This document shows, one piece after another, positions 36,955 through 46,689 of a stretch of 64,000 bases of DNA. Source of the stretch: an uncultured Clostridia bacterium (GTDB lineage: Bacteria; Bacillota; Clostridia; TANB77; CAG-465); the NCBI GenBank assembly GCA_934169925.1, contig CAKPOO010000004.1, forward strand, positions 73,316 to 137,315, in the 5' to 3' direction. The notes below the pieces were generated by a model. It was not told where the DNA came from, did no database searches, and saw only the letters and a list, made by a program, of their open reading frames with translations. Each line of letters starts with the position of its first letter. Within the stretch, counting starts at the first letter, position 1. The position numbers and the translations under genes are program-made.

Positions 36955-37650
36955 CTAAGCCTCTCTTATTAATACTAAAGGTGTTAGAGTTTTATCTTGA
37001 CCTGCAGGATTATCTTTTATCATTTTTCTTAATTCATCTTCTGTATTTGTTATAGCATCTGATTTTCCTAATATTTCTGCATTAAAATCATTAGCATCAA
37101 CAATCATTGCTTTAATTCCTAGTTTTTCATAAATTTCATTACATACACCAGTTGAATTTTCAGGTATTCTTATTCCAAATTCTGAATAATCTTCAAAAAC
37201 ATGACCATAAAATCCATCAAGTCCACTAATTTCTGGTCCAACTATTTTGTAAAAAATTCCTTTTTTTCCAAATAATTTTCCAAAACCACCAGCAATAGCT
37301 GCATATATAACTTTAAATCTTCCACATAAATCTATTGCAAATTGCATTTTATAAGGATTATCAACACCAACCCCTGCATCACTACGCATTGCAAATTTAG
37401 ATAAAAATTTAGCTAATCCAGATAATTTCATATCTTTTTTATATACTACTCTTTTTTGACATAAACTAATTATCTTTTCACTTATTGAAAGAATGTCTCC
37501 TTCTTCATATATAGGTTTTACATATTTATCAATAATATCTATATAACTTTCTCCAAGAGTTATATAGTGAGTTTGAATAGCATTTCTCTTATATTTTTTA
37601 CCATCAACATCAATTATAACTTCTTTTCCATCTAACGCTTTAAATTCCAT
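36955..37650 (-). CDS. CofE-like (F420-0:gamma-glutamyl ligase family) protein
   Basis: 231 aa from the ATG at 37650, preceded by AAGGTGG; an upstream extension to 37707 runs over the promoter and is rejected. It contains THYITLGESYIDIIDKYVKP, GDILSISEKIISL, SDAGVGVDNPYKMQFAIDLCG and DANDFNAEILGKSD, in keeping with the CofE/FbiB ligase fold (GDVLVVAQKIVS and DANDLGVE patterns). Many non-F420 Firmicutes carry such proteins, and no other F420 genes are here, so the substrate is unknown. Confidence 0.75.
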   Translation of the reverse strand: MEFKALDGKEVIIDVDGKKYKRNAIQTHYITLGESYIDIIDKYVKPIYEEGDILSISEKIISLCQKRVVYKKDMKLSGLAKFLSKFAMRSDAGVGVDNPYKMQFAIDLCGRFKVIYAAIAGGFGKLFGKKGIFYKIVGPEISGLDGFYGHVFEDYSEFGIRIPENSTGVCNEIYEKLGIKAMIVDANDFNAEILGKSDAITNTEDELRKMIKDNPAGQDKTLTPLVLIREA

Positions 37651-37678
37651 AAAAACCACCTTATCTTTCGTTAAAAAA

Positions 37679-37707
37679 AGTATAGTACAAAAAAATAAAA
37701 AAGTCAA
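37679..37707 (-). promoter_or_regulatory. Promoter of the CofE-like/VanW operon
   Basis: Minus strand TTGACT (37702-37707), 17-bp spacer, TATACT (37679-37684). Confidence 0.8.
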
Positions 37708-37710
37708 TAA

Positions 37711-37750
37711 AAAATGTAGCTGTTTAAAATAATAAACAGCTACATTTTGT
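37711..37750 (-). terminator. Terminator of the ClpX-like gene
   Basis: AAAATGTAGCTGTTTA / TAAACAGCTACATTTT long stem followed on the minus strand by TTTTATTG; it lies directly after the stop codon. Confidence 0.9.
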
Positions 37751-39062
37751 CACTTTAAAATAAAATCTTTTGGATCATTTACAATATTGTCGCCAAGTAT
37801 ACATTCTGAATATTTACAAGCATATTCATCAAGAACCTCTTCTAAAGCTAAAAATAGAACTTTTTCAACTACATTTTTGATAGCTCTTAAGCCTTCATTT
37901 TTTGAAAATGCTAATTTAGAAATCTCATCAACAAATTTTTCATTATAAACAAGCTTAGTACCTTTATCGCAAAATGCTTTTTCATAAGCTTTTAATGTAG
38001 AAATTGTTGAATTTAATATTACATCTTTATATACCTCTAAACCAGACTTTTTGTATTCTACAATAAAAGAACATCTACCAACAAGTTGCCTTGAAAATCC
38101 ATAATCAATTATATCTTGAGGTAAAAATGTCTTTTCTGTTTCAGCAACTTTAGGGGATTTTCCACTAAATCCAATAGGTACTTTTTTACCTACACCAAGT
38201 CTTTCATCACGTATTTCATATAATGATTTGGTAGAATCAAGTTCTTCAAAGGCACCTGCAAAAACAAAGGTTATACCACTAGTATCTAAATATCCTAAAA
38301 TAGTGTTATACTCTCCTCTAATTGGTACTTCAGTTCCACTTACATATCCAAGTAAAGTATTTACTACCGATTCGCCACCTACATCTTTTTGATGATCATT
38401 TACATGTCTTAGCTTATCAAACTCATCAATAAGAATTATGCTTCTTTTTGCACGTTCTAAATCTCCATTACATTTTTTATATAAATCAAAAAACATAGTG
38501 TCTGGATCTCTACCATCATAACCTGCAGCTGAAAAATCTGGTGCATTTTCACAAAGGAATGGAACATCTAAAACTTTTGCTATTTGTTTCATTGTTTCTG
38601 TCTTTCCTTCTCCGGATGGAGCTATAAGCAAAAAAGTATTTTTTAACTCATTTACATTTAACTGTAAATTACGATAAATACCTCTAAAAATAAGAGAGAT
38701 CTCTTTATCATGACCCTTTAAAGCTTTAAGTACCTTATCCAAAGAATCTTTTTTATCAGGTAAACAATAAGTAATACCATCCTCATTTTTTGCTACAGGG
38801 ATACGATGCTTAGTAGGATTTATTTGATTAAAATCATCAAAATCATACGACCCTTCATTCATGCAATCCATCATGTTTATAGCTTCTTCTACTGCATAAG
38901 CACAAAGTAAGCATATATTTGCATCATTTATACTAATAGATACTCCACAAGATTGTCCATCTCTTACTATAGGCCGTTTACATATAGCACATGTTTCAAC
39001 TTTTTTTTTTTTTTACTTTCTAAATTACTTAACTCATAATTTTTTGTATTTTTATCTTCCAT
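37750..39062 (-). pseudogene. ClpX-like AAA+ ATPase with zinc finger, frame broken at a 14-A tract
   Basis: The C-terminal 374 aa (ATG at 38874) form a ClpX-type AAA+ domain: Walker A APSGEGKT (85-92), Walker B SIILIDEFDKL, and GFSRQLVGRCSFIVEY matching the ClpX box VII region with its arginine finger. Upstream in the same frame lies a C4 zinc finger (TCAICKRPIV then ANICLLCAYAVEEAINMM), as in the ClpX N-terminus, but this frame has no start and hits TAA. A perfect start (GGAGG, 7 bases, ATG at 39062) opens a different frame for 20 codons up to a run of 14 A (39001-39014). A run of 12 or 15 would join them into one protein of about 437 aa. The gene may be rescued by slippage, be phase-variable, or reflect a miscounted homopolymer. 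Confidence 0.82.
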
Positions 39063-39120
39063 ATTATATCCTCCATTTATTAAAATTTCAGTTACTAGTG
39101 CAATTTAAAATTACATAATC

Positions 39121-39149
39121 ATTATATATTTGTTTTTTCATTTTGTCAA
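39121..39149 (-). promoter_or_regulatory. Promoter of the ClpX-like gene
   Basis: Minus strand TTGACA (39144-39149), 17-bp spacer, TATAAT (39121-39126): a near-consensus pair. The -35 sits directly beside the rnpB terminator T-run. The strength of the promoter argues that the gene is expressed. Confidence 0.88.
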
Positions 39150-39150
39150 G

Positions 39151-39183
39151 AAAAAAATAACGACCTAATAAAATTAGATCGTT
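39151..39183 (-). terminator. rnpB terminator
   Basis: AACGATCTAAT / ATTAGGTCGTT stem followed by ATTTTTTTC on the minus strand. Confidence 0.9.
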
Positions 39184-39517
39184 AGCATCTCGTAAGCCGG
39201 ATTCTGTTTTAAATATAGTCATTTATCTAGAGTATATATTGCTATATACTTCAAGCCGCCAACCACGAAAGACGACGGGCCGTCTTAACCTTTCTCTTCT
39301 GGCGTTGCACCAAGTGGGGTTTACACCACAGCTATGTCTCCATAGTTGTTCGTAAGCTCTTACCTTACGTTTTCACCCTTACTTATAATAAATTATAAGC
39401 GGTTATTTTCTGTTGCACTTTCCTTAGGATCACTCCCACTAGACGTTATCTAGCACTACTGCCCTACGGTGTCCGGACTTTCCTCTTGAGAAAACCCAAG
39501 CGACTATTTGAAATACA
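39184..39517 (-). ncRNA. rnpB: RNase P RNA (type A)
   Basis: Catalytic RNA that matures tRNA 5' ends. On the minus strand the 5' conserved region GAGGAAAGTCCGGAC, the GTGCAACAGAAA and GGTAAGAGC segments, the AACGCCAGAAGAG stretch, and the 3' conserved CAGAATCCGGCTTA are all present in order over about 330 nt. The 5' and 3' ends pair (P4 partners CCGGA/TCCGG are visible). Ends are approximate, set by the promoter and terminator. Confidence 0.95.
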
Positions 39518-39523
39518 TATTTA

Positions 39524-39552
39524 ATTATACCATTTTTTTTCATAATTGTAAA
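39524..39552 (-). promoter_or_regulatory. rnpB promoter
   Basis: Minus strand TTTACA (39547-39552), 17-bp spacer, TATAAT (39524-39529); start expected near 39517. Confidence 0.82.
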
Positions 39553-39586
39553 TAAAAAAAGAACACACATGTGTCCTTTTTTTATT
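39552..39586 (-). terminator. gyrA terminator
   Basis: AAAAGGACAC-ATGT-GTGTTCTTTT hairpin with T-run on the minus strand, overlapping the gyrA stop region. Confidence 0.85.
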
Positions 39587-42041
39587 CAATATTATCTACT
39601 TCATCATCTTTAGGTATTTTTGCAAGATTTACAACCTTACCACCATCAGAAGTTCGCATTAATGTAACACCTTGTGTATTTCTACCAAGTACACTAATAT
39701 CTTTTACATTAATTCTTATAACAACACCAGTATCAGTAATCATCATAACATCTTCTTCATCATTAACTATTTGAATACCTATTATATGGCCTGTTTTGCT
39801 TGTTGTTTTGTATGTTAAAATACCCTTTCCTGCTCTGCATTGACATCTATATTCTTCAACTTCAGTTCTCTTACCAAATCCATTTTCAGTTATTGCTAAG
39901 ACATAACCTTCATCATTTTTAATAGTTTCCATTCCAATCACATAATCATCTTTACCTAAAGCGATACCTTTTACACCCATAGAAGTTCTACCTACTGGTC
40001 TTGCTTCTTCTTCTTTAAATCTTATAGCAAGTCCACTTCTTGTAGCCATAAGTACATCATTATTACCATCAGTAAGTCTTACATCTATAAGTTCATCATC
40101 ATCTTTTAAAGTAATGCCTTGAATTCCTGTTTTTCTGATATTAGAATATTCAGAAAGTTTTGTTTTCTTAACAAGACCATTTTTAGTAGCCATAAGTACA
40201 TACAATTCTTGGTCATAATCTTTAACTGGAATAACAGCTGTAACTTTTTCACCTTGATCTAGTTGTAACAAGTTAACAATTGCCATACCTTTTGCAGTTC
40301 TTGATGCTTCTGGTATTTCATAAGCTTTTAATCTATATGCTCTACCAAGATTTGTAAAGAATGTAATATAATCATGTGTTGATGCAACAAATAAATATTT
40401 TACAAAATCATCTTCACGTGTATTCATAGCAGTTAAGCCTTTTCCACCACGTTTTTGAGTCCTGTATGCATCAGCAGCAATTCTTTTGATATATCCAAAA
40501 TGTGTAAGAGTTATTACACTAGTTTCTTCTTTTATTAAACTTTCAACATCAATTTCACCTGCAGCATGTGTAATAGCAGTTTTTCTTTCATCTCCGTATT
40601 TATTAACAAGTTCTTTTAATTCTTCTTTGATAATATCTTTAACTAAAGCTTCAGAAGCTAAAATTTCTTTTAAATGTTTAATTAAAGCTACTAATTCGTT
40701 ATATTCGTTTTCGATTTTTTCTCTTTGTAAACCTTGTAAAGTTCTAAGTCTCATTTCCAAAATTGCATTTGCTTGAATTTCAGAAAGACCAAATTTTTCC
40801 ATTAGTTTTTGTGCAGCATCATCATAAGATGCACGAATAATTCTGATTATCTCATCAATATGATCAATAGCAATTCTTAATCCTTCTAATATGTGAAGTC
40901 TTGCCTCTGCTTTATTAAGATCAAATTTTGTTCTTCTTATAACAACTTGTTCTCTATGTTTTATATAACAATCTAAAATTTCATTTAATTTTAATACTTT
41001 TGGTTGTCCATCAACAATAGCAAGCATAAGCATTGATTGTGTTGTTTGTAATTGAGTATGTTTATATAATAAATTTAAAACAACATTTGGATTTGCATCT
41101 CTTTTTAAATCAATAACTATTCTTAATCCTTCTCTATCAGATTCATCTCTTAAATCAGAAATTCCTTCAATTGTTTTTGCACTAACTAATTTGGCAATAT
41201 TTTCAACAAGAGCAGCTTTATTAACTTGGAAAGGAATTTCAGTAACAATTATATGAAATCTTCCTTTGTTATCTTCTTCAATTTCAGCTTTAGCTCTTAC
41301 TGTAACTTTACCTCTACCAGTTGTATAAGCATCTTTAATACCTTCTTTACCAAGTATTAAAGCACCTGTTGGAAAATCAGGACCTTTTACATACTGCATT
41401 AATTCTTCGTTAGTAATATCTGGGTTTTCAAGCTGAGCAATAGTTCCATTTACAACTTCTGTTAAATTATGTGGTGGAATATTACAAGCCATACCAACTG
41501 CAATACCATAAGATCCATTTATTAATAAATTAGGTAATTTTGCTGGTAATACTGATGGTTCTTTTAATCTGTCATCATAGTTTGGAACAAAATCAACAGT
41601 ATCCTTATCAATATCTTCTAGCATTTCTAAAGATATTTTTTGTAATTTTGCCTCTGTATACCTCATTGCAGCAGGTGGATCATTATCAATTGATCCAAAG
41701 TTTCCATGACCATTTACAAGTGGGTATCTCAAAGAGAAATCTTGTGATAAACGAACTAAAGCATCATAAATTGCAGCATCACCGTGTGGGTGATAGTTAC
41801 CCATAACGTCACCAACAATACTAGCAGATTTCCTAAATGGTTTTTCTGGCCATAAAGAAAGTTCATTCATAACGTATAAAATTCTTCTATGAACTGGTTT
41901 CATACCATCTCTTACATCAGGTAACGCACGAGATACTATAACACTCATAGCATAATCTATATAGGATTTTTTCATCTCATCTTCGACATTTACTTGAATA
42001 ATATTTTGAGATGATAAAAATTTTTCATCGTTAATATCCAT
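39582..42041 (-). CDS. gyrA: DNA gyrase subunit A
   Basis: 819 aa. Breakage-reunion domain with catalytic Tyr128 (AAMRYTEA) and C-terminal beta-pinwheel with six blades; the GyrA box reads QKRGGKG at about 529-535, which supports gyrase rather than topoisomerase IV. In the quinolone-contact region the sequence is GDAAIYD: Ala89 stands at the position of E. coli Ser83, Asp93 at Asp87. gyrB is not adjacent; the gene is alone between rnpB and a divergent J-domain gene. Confidence 0.97.
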   Translation of the reverse strand: MDINDEKFLSSQNIIQVNVEDEMKKSYIDYAMSVIVSRALPDVRDGMKPVHRRILYVMNELSLWPEKPFRKSASIVGDVMGNYHPHGDAAIYDALVRLSQDFSLRYPLVNGHGNFGSIDNDPPAAMRYTEAKLQKISLEMLEDIDKDTVDFVPNYDDRLKEPSVLPAKLPNLLINGSYGIAVGMACNIPPHNLTEVVNGTIAQLENPDITNEELMQYVKGPDFPTGALILGKEGIKDAYTTGRGKVTVRAKAEIEEDNKGRFHIIVTEIPFQVNKAALVENIAKLVSAKTIEGISDLRDESDREGLRIVIDLKRDANPNVVLNLLYKHTQLQTTQSMLMLAIVDGQPKVLKLNEILDCYIKHREQVVIRRTKFDLNKAEARLHILEGLRIAIDHIDEIIRIIRASYDDAAQKLMEKFGLSEIQANAILEMRLRTLQGLQREKIENEYNELVALIKHLKEILASEALVKDIIKEELKELVNKYGDERKTAITHAAGEIDVESLIKEETSVITLTHFGYIKRIAADAYRTQKRGGKGLTAMNTREDDFVKYLFVASTHDYITFFTNLGRAYRLKAYEIPEASRTAKGMAIVNLLQLDQGEKVTAVIPVKDYDQELYVLMATKNGLVKKTKLSEYSNIRKTGIQGITLKDDDELIDVRLTDGNNDVLMATRSGLAIRFKEEEARPVGRTSMGVKGIALGKDDYVIGMETIKNDEGYVLAITENGFGKRTEVEEYRCQCRAGKGILTYKTTSKTGHIIGIQIVNDEEDVMMITDTGVVIRINVKDISVLGRNTQGVTLMRTSDGGKVVNLAKIPKDDEVDNIE

Positions 42042-42067
42042 ATTTAACCTCCAATTAATCCATACTA

Positions 42068-42096
42068 ATTATACACAAAAAAAACTAAAAATGCAA
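42068..42096 (-). promoter_or_regulatory. gyrA promoter
   Basis: Minus strand TTGCAT (42091-42096), 17-bp spacer, extended TGTG plus TATAAT (42068-42073). Confidence 0.78.
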
Positions 42097-42105
42097 TAAA
42101 TATTC

Positions 42106-42133
42106 TTGAAAATTCGTTATTTTATGGTATAAT
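42106..42133 (+). promoter_or_regulatory. Promoter of the J-domain gene
   Basis: TTGAAA (42106-42111), 16-bp spacer, TATAAT (42128-42133); divergent from gyrA. Confidence 0.78.
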
Positions 42134-42178
42134 GATTCTATCAAAAAATACAATAAAGTTTTTAAAAGGGGTTAAAAT

Positions 42179-43108
42179 ATGAAATATAAAAACTATTATG
42201 AAATTTTAAATGTAACCAGAAAATCTTCTATTCAGGATATAAAACTTTCTTATAGAAAACTTGCAAAAAAATACCATCCTGATGCAAATAAATCTGCAGA
42301 AGCTGAATCTATGTTTAAGGATATAAATGAAGCTTATGCAACACTTACAAACGAAGAAAAAAGGAAAAAATATGATAGACAAGTAGCAAGATACGGATAT
42401 GGTTTTTCAGAAAATGATTACAGTTTATCCAATGTAAAATATGAAATAAAGTCTGGCGTAACCGTAATAAATGATTTATTTACAACAATACTAGGATTTA
42501 AAAAAGATGATAATACAACTTTTGTAAAAAATGAAAATGAAGAAAAGAAAAATGCAAAAGGTCAAAAAATTATAAAAGGCTCTGATATAATAACACATTT
42601 AGATGTTTCTATTGAAGAAGGATTCTTTGGAATAGAGAAAAAAATAGCTATAAAATCTTTAGGATCTGGACTTCAAACTTTTTCTGTAAAAGTACCTGTA
42701 GGTATACAAAATGGCGATAAAATTAGACTTGCTGCTCTTGGAAATCCAGGAAAAAATGGTGGAAAAAATGGTGATTTAATAATCCATGTAAAACTTCAAA
42801 GTTTAGATGGATTTAAACTAAATGGATTAAACTTAGAAAAAGAAATTACTGTAACACCTGCCGTTGCTGCTACAGGTGGAAAAGTAAAGATTAATTTATT
42901 CGACGAAAAAATAATTGTTACTTTGCCTAAGCATTTAAAAAATGGTGAAATTGTTAACGTACCTGAAAAAGGTTATATTAATGAAGAAAATAAAAGAGGG
43001 GATCTAATTTTAAAAGTAAATATTGACTTACCTGATGATATTTCAGAAAGAGAAGAAAAACTTTATGAACAAATATTAAAACTTGAAAAAAGAAGAATTA
43101 GTGAATAA
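42179..43108 (+). CDS. DnaJ-type co-chaperone without zinc finger (CbpA-like)
   Basis: 309 aa. J domain at 1-70 with the HPD motif (YRKLAKKYHPDANKS), a short linker in place of the G/F and Cys-rich zinc domains, then two DnaJ C-terminal beta domains (ITHLDVSIEEGFFGIEKKI; LNLEKEITVTPAVAATGGKVKI). This is the type II / CbpA layout that stimulates DnaK. Promoter and terminator are its own; dnaK and grpE are not nearby. Confidence 0.92.
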   Translation: MKYKNYYEILNVTRKSSIQDIKLSYRKLAKKYHPDANKSAEAESMFKDINEAYATLTNEEKRKKYDRQVARYGYGFSENDYSLSNVKYEIKSGVTVINDLFTTILGFKKDDNTTFVKNENEEKKNAKGQKIIKGSDIITHLDVSIEEGFFGIEKKIAIKSLGSGLQTFSVKVPVGIQNGDKIRLAALGNPGKNGGKNGDLIIHVKLQSLDGFKLNGLNLEKEITVTPAVAATGGKVKINLFDEKIIVTLPKHLKNGEIVNVPEKGYINEENKRGDLILKVNIDLPDDISEREEKLYEQILKLEKRRISE

Positions 43109-43146
43109 AAAAATGAAGAAGTAAGCAAAACTTCTTCATTTTTTTA
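43108..43146. terminator. Bidirectional terminator between the J-domain gene and dnaI
   Basis: AAAAAATGAAGAAGT / ACTTCTTCATTTTTT stem with a 7-base loop. Confidence 0.92.
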
Positions 43147-43165
43147 TAAATAACATTTTTTTATT

Positions 43166-44179
43166 TTAACTAATTCTTTTCTTTTTTAATCTTATATCAT
43201 CACCAACAAACTTGCAAACGTTAAATTCACCAATTAATCTAGAAATAACTCTTTCGTCATATTTTTGCAATAATTCATTTAATGAAAGATTCGTAGAAAT
43301 TAATATTTTCTTATTGTTTAATAATCTAGTATTTATTATATTAAACAATTCTGTGTACTTATTGTTAGTCATTGTTTCAGTTCCAAGATCATCTATTATT
43401 AATAAATCAACATTAAATATATTGTTATATTGTTCTTTATTTTCATTTTTTTGATCATATGAAAACTTATATTCCATAATTTTATCCATAAGAATTGGAG
43501 CTGTTTGATAAATAACAGAATAACCATTGTCTATTACAAATTTAGCTATTGAATTAGCAAGAAATGTTTTACCAAGCCCTGTATTACCTATAAATAACAA
43601 ATTTTTTTGATTTTTATTTACAATATTTTTAGCAAAATTTTCAGATATTTTTCTTATATTTTCAATATTTTCTCTAGGAGATTTATCAATTCCATACTTT
43701 TCTTTATCAATTTTTGAAGAATAATATCCAAAATCAAAAGTATTAAAATTTTCTTCTTCAAGCTTTAGCATATTATATTGCTTATATGTTTTATTAATCA
43801 CTTCTTGTAAAAAACAATTACAAAAACTAGTTTTACCATTTTTTATAATATACCCTGTATCTTTACAAGTCTTACAATCAAAATTTGGTACAAAATCTTT
43901 GTATTCAATTCCTATTTTTTTATATTCTTTAACAATTTTTTTATCTATTTCATCTAATTTTATTTTTAAATTTTCTTGTTCAATTTCTTTTTCAACATTA
44001 TCTTTTGTTAACATTGATTTTGTTATCTTTAAAGCTAGATTATTTTTTTCTGTTTCAAGCTTTTCTAATAATGGATTTGTTTCAAGAACTTTCTTTTTAT
44101 TTAGATTAAATTCATCCAATTTTCTAGTTCTTTTTATATCAAATTCTTTCTTTACTTCATTATATACTTGTGTATTCAT
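43166..44179 (-). CDS. dnaI: DnaI/DnaC-type helicase loader
   Basis: 337 aa. The N-terminal helical part carries a zinc site (C102-xx-C105 ... C120-x-C122, in DCKTCKDTGYI and SFCNCF) as in B. subtilis DnaI, followed by an AAA+ ATPase with Walker A GNTGLGKT (198-205), Walker B LLIIDDLG and sensor KILISTNLSL. It loads the replicative helicase on DNA during initiation and restart. It follows dnaD by 10 bases and forms an operon with it. Confidence 0.93.
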   Translation of the reverse strand: MNTQVYNEVKKEFDIKRTRKLDEFNLNKKKVLETNPLLEKLETEKNNLALKITKSMLTKDNVEKEIEQENLKIKLDEIDKKIVKEYKKIGIEYKDFVPNFDCKTCKDTGYIIKNGKTSFCNCFLQEVINKTYKQYNMLKLEEENFNTFDFGYYSSKIDKEKYGIDKSPRENIENIRKISENFAKNIVNKNQKNLLFIGNTGLGKTFLANSIAKFVIDNGYSVIYQTAPILMDKIMEYKFSYDQKNENKEQYNNIFNVDLLIIDDLGTETMTNNKYTELFNIINTRLLNNKKILISTNLSLNELLQKYDERVISRLIGEFNVCKFVGDDIRLKKKRIS

Positions 44180-44189
44180 AAGCTACCAC

Positions 44190-45149
44190 CTATATATTAT
44201 CATAAAATGATTCTAGATCATTATATGATCTTTGTGTTGATTTATTATTTGATTTATTTGCAGCATAAGTTACAGTACTTTTTGTTGTTTTAATTTTTGA
44301 TTTATTTTCATCGTTAATTAGCTCGTCTACAGTTTTTATTCCCTTTTTATGCCAATTTGCAAGAATTCCATTAATGTAACTTATTGAAGGTGATGAAGCA
44401 TTAACAGTTTTTTTCAAAGCTTCCTCTATTATATCAAATCCATAACCAAAATCTTTAACCCAGTTATTTACGTATTGCTCTTCATATTTTGTAAGATTTC
44501 TATTAAGTCTTAAAGCTTTAGATATTTTTATTTTCAATTTTTGAATTTCTTCATAACTTTCCAAAAACTCTTCTAACTGTTCAAAAGTCTTAACTCCACC
44601 TTGATACCAATTTTCAGCAACTGCATAAACATATTTTTTATTAATAGCATTTCTTTCTTGACAATAATTAAATAATGCAATCATAACTTCCTCTGCAAAT
44701 CCATAATTTTTAAACATTGTCCCAATATCTGTATACCAACCAAGTGACATCATTCCATTAAAATATGTTTCATTAATTGCAGAAGCTGCAGCAATTCTTT
44801 TTCTTTCAGTTTCTGATTGTACTCTGTTTATCTTTGTTTCCATTTTTGGTATATATGCCTTATTTAATTCTTTTTCTTTTAAATCAACAATTATATAACC
44901 TTGTGAATTTTTAAGTATCAAATCCTCTGTTTGAAGTCTATCAAGACTAAAATTTAATTCTTGTTCTTTAATACATAATTTTCTTGCTAAACTTTCACTA
45001 TCAATTTCCTCATTTTTCTTTTGCAAATACAACAAATATAGATAAACTTTAACATCTATTGCCTCTAAAGATACCATATAATTTTCAATAAAAATATCTG
45101 CAACATTTGTATCTTCTAAGTTCATCTTACTTTTTCTTGAGAATTTCAT
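44190..45149 (-). CDS. dnaD: DnaD-domain replication initiation protein
   Basis: 319 aa from ATG 45149 (GGTGG 7 bases upstream; an earlier in-frame ATG is inside the leader). Winged-helix-like N-terminus and two DnaB_2 domains, each ending in the characteristic YxxxIxxxW motif: YVYAVAENWYQGGVKT and SYINGILANWHKKGIKT. DnaD proteins remodel origin DNA and recruit the helicase loader, encoded next. The two copies of the domain are common in Clostridia, where a separate DnaB is lacking. Confidence 0.92.
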   Translation of the reverse strand: MKFSRKSKMNLEDTNVADIFIENYMVSLEAIDVKVYLYLLYLQKKNEEIDSESLARKLCIKEQELNFSLDRLQTEDLILKNSQGYIIVDLKEKELNKAYIPKMETKINRVQSETERKRIAAASAINETYFNGMMSLGWYTDIGTMFKNYGFAEEVMIALFNYCQERNAINKKYVYAVAENWYQGGVKTFEQLEEFLESYEEIQKLKIKISKALRLNRNLTKYEEQYVNNWVKDFGYGFDIIEEALKKTVNASSPSISYINGILANWHKKGIKTVDELINDENKSKIKTTKSTVTYAANKSNNKSTQRSYNDLESFYDNI

Positions 45150-45182
45150 ATAAATACCACCTACGCCATACAATTAAGCAAT

Positions 45183-45211
45183 ATTATATCATTAAGCAAA
45201 GATTATTACAA
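45183..45211 (-). promoter_or_regulatory. dnaD-dnaI promoter
   Basis: Minus strand TTGTAA (45206-45211), 17-bp spacer, TATAAT (45183-45188). The -35 overlaps the last codons of the upstream membrane gene. Confidence 0.75.
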
Positions 45212-45538
45212 TATTTTTTTATAAATAGATTCTTTAAAATTTTTATACTCTATTGTTTTTACATAGATGCCAGTATTTTTTGAAAATGTAAAAATGTTTA
45301 GTAAAATTTCAACTATATTATTGTTTTCATAATTTAAAGCTATAAACACAGGAATTGGAAATAAAAAGATAGAAGAAACATAAACTTGTACTTTGAATGA
45401 AAGTTTAAAAAGACTTAAAAATTTAAAAATAGCTAAAACATATATAGAAATAAAAAACAGCCATTTATATTCTATAATACCTAACCATTTATTTTTTCTA
45501 TCAACATATGAAAATATTTTTTCTTTTATTTTTATCAC
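45206..45538 (-). CDS. Small membrane protein of the type IV secretion-like cluster
   Basis: 110 aa; basic start, two membrane helices at about 25-45 and 48-68, then an amphipathic tail. Its size, topology and position after a VirB6-like gene recall VirB3/PrgI-type proteins, but no motif proves it. Starts 5 bases after the upstream stop. Confidence 0.5.
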   Translation of the reverse strand: MIKIKEKIFSYVDRKNKWLGIIEYKWLFFISIYVLAIFKFLSLFKLSFKVQVYVSSIFLFPIPVFIALNYENNNIVEILLNIFTFSKNTGIYVKTIEYKNFKESIYKKIL

Positions 45539-45542
45539 CTAC

Positions 45543-46340
45543 TTATTTTTGAAAAAATTGACTAGTTATTCCATTTATCTTATATAACATATAAACGCTT
45601 CCTATCATTATAACTTGGTATAATTCCTCATCTAAATTTTTACACATAAGAGGTATACAAATTATAAAATAACCTATAAATTGTTGAATAATATTGATTA
45701 TAAAAACTTTTGTTAAAGATAAAAATATCCAACTTGTATTTTTTCTTGATAAAAAAATTAATGAAATTGGAAATAACATGATAGCTAAAATTATAGTTAC
45801 ATATCTTATAGAAAAATTAATTAAAATAGAAATACAACCAAAAGATACTGTAGTTTTTAAAACTCCACTTAAACTTAGCATATCTTGTCCTAAGACCTGA
45901 TTTACACTTATTATTTCATCTTTTAAATTTACAAATGATATATCAGATTTTATAACACTAGTAAATAGTTTGTCTATACAAAACAAAATAGAATCTGAAA
46001 GTTCAAAAAAGATTTCAAATATAAATTTAAAATTTTGTATTATTATCCCAATTACAACTATTTTAAATAAAAACAAATATATATTTTCACTTTCTTTTCC
46101 ATTATATAAATTTATTATTTTTATTGTTACAAAATAAATGACATACATAAAAAGAAGGGTTAAGCAAATCAAAACATAATTATTATAAAACTTTTTATCA
46201 AAAAAATCTTTAAGAGGAGATATTTCTAAGATATCAGATCTTATTATGAAAATTTTATCCATTAATTCATATATTTTACTATCAACTGATGCATATATTT
46301 TTTCTAATGTAACATTTAAATTACTTATTATATCATTCAT
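45543..46340 (-). CDS. VirB6/TrbL-like polytopic membrane protein
   Basis: 265 aa with about six membrane helices (for example NYVLICLTLLFMYVIYFVTIKI, CISILINFSIRYVTIILAIML) and a periplasm-side loop with conserved-looking QVLGQDML. Such architecture is that of VirB6/TrbL channel subunits. Follows the VirB2-like gene by 1 base and precedes the small membrane protein, so they share a transcript. Confidence 0.6.
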   Translation of the reverse strand: MNDIISNLNVTLEKIYASVDSKIYELMDKIFIIRSDILEISPLKDFFDKKFYNNYVLICLTLLFMYVIYFVTIKIINLYNGKESENIYLFLFKIVVIGIIIQNFKFIFEIFFELSDSILFCIDKLFTSVIKSDISFVNLKDEIISVNQVLGQDMLSLSGVLKTTVSFGCISILINFSIRYVTIILAIMLFPISLIFLSRKNTSWIFLSLTKVFIINIIQQFIGYFIICIPLMCKNLDEELYQVIMIGSVYMLYKINGITSQFFQK

Positions 46341-46341
46341 T

Positions 46342-46689
46342 TTATTTTAATATTGTTTGTAAAAAAGATATTATCCAATCTAAGCTTAATACTAATGCAT
46401 ATCCAACTATAGCGTTTATAATTACTTTTTTACCTTTAGCCAATTTTTCCTCATCCCCAAAGCTTAATTTTCTCATTAAAATTCCAACAATTAAAGCAAT
46501 ACTTGCAATTGGTGTTGCAAGAGTTTCTAAATATGTTATTATTTTTTTCATTGCACTATTAAGTTTTGTAACTAACGTTGGATTTGTCGTTGTTGCACCA
46601 TATACAAGACTAAAGCTTATAAAAAAACAAAAGAGTATTAAACTTAAAATTATTTTTTTGTTTTTTAATTTTTTTACTTTAATTTTCAT
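46342..46689 (-). CDS. VirB2/TrbC-like pilin
   Basis: 115 aa. Signal peptide at about 1-31 (cleavage near VYGATTT), short alanine/threonine linker, then two membrane helices (IITYLETLATPIASIALIVGILM and VIINAIVGYALVLSLDWII) separated by a basic loop. This is the classic layout of VirB2 pilins in type IV secretion. Its ATG overlaps the stop of the VirD4-like gene by 4 bases. Confidence 0.7.
   Translation of the reverse strand: MKIKVKKLKNKKIILSLILFCFFISFSLVYGATTTNPTLVTKLNSAMKKIITYLETLATPIASIALIVGILMRKLSFGDEEKLAKGKKVIINAIVGYALVLSLDWIISFLQTILK

Noticed and set aside
36955..37650. Coenzyme F420 biosynthesis
   Set aside because: A single CofE-like protein without cofC, cofD, fbiC or F420-dependent enzymes is not evidence of F420 use; the family is broader.
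39571..41806. Plus-strand ORFs within gyrA
   Set aside because: They are antisense shadows in an AT-rich gene with no ribosome sites; gyrA is complete on the other strand.
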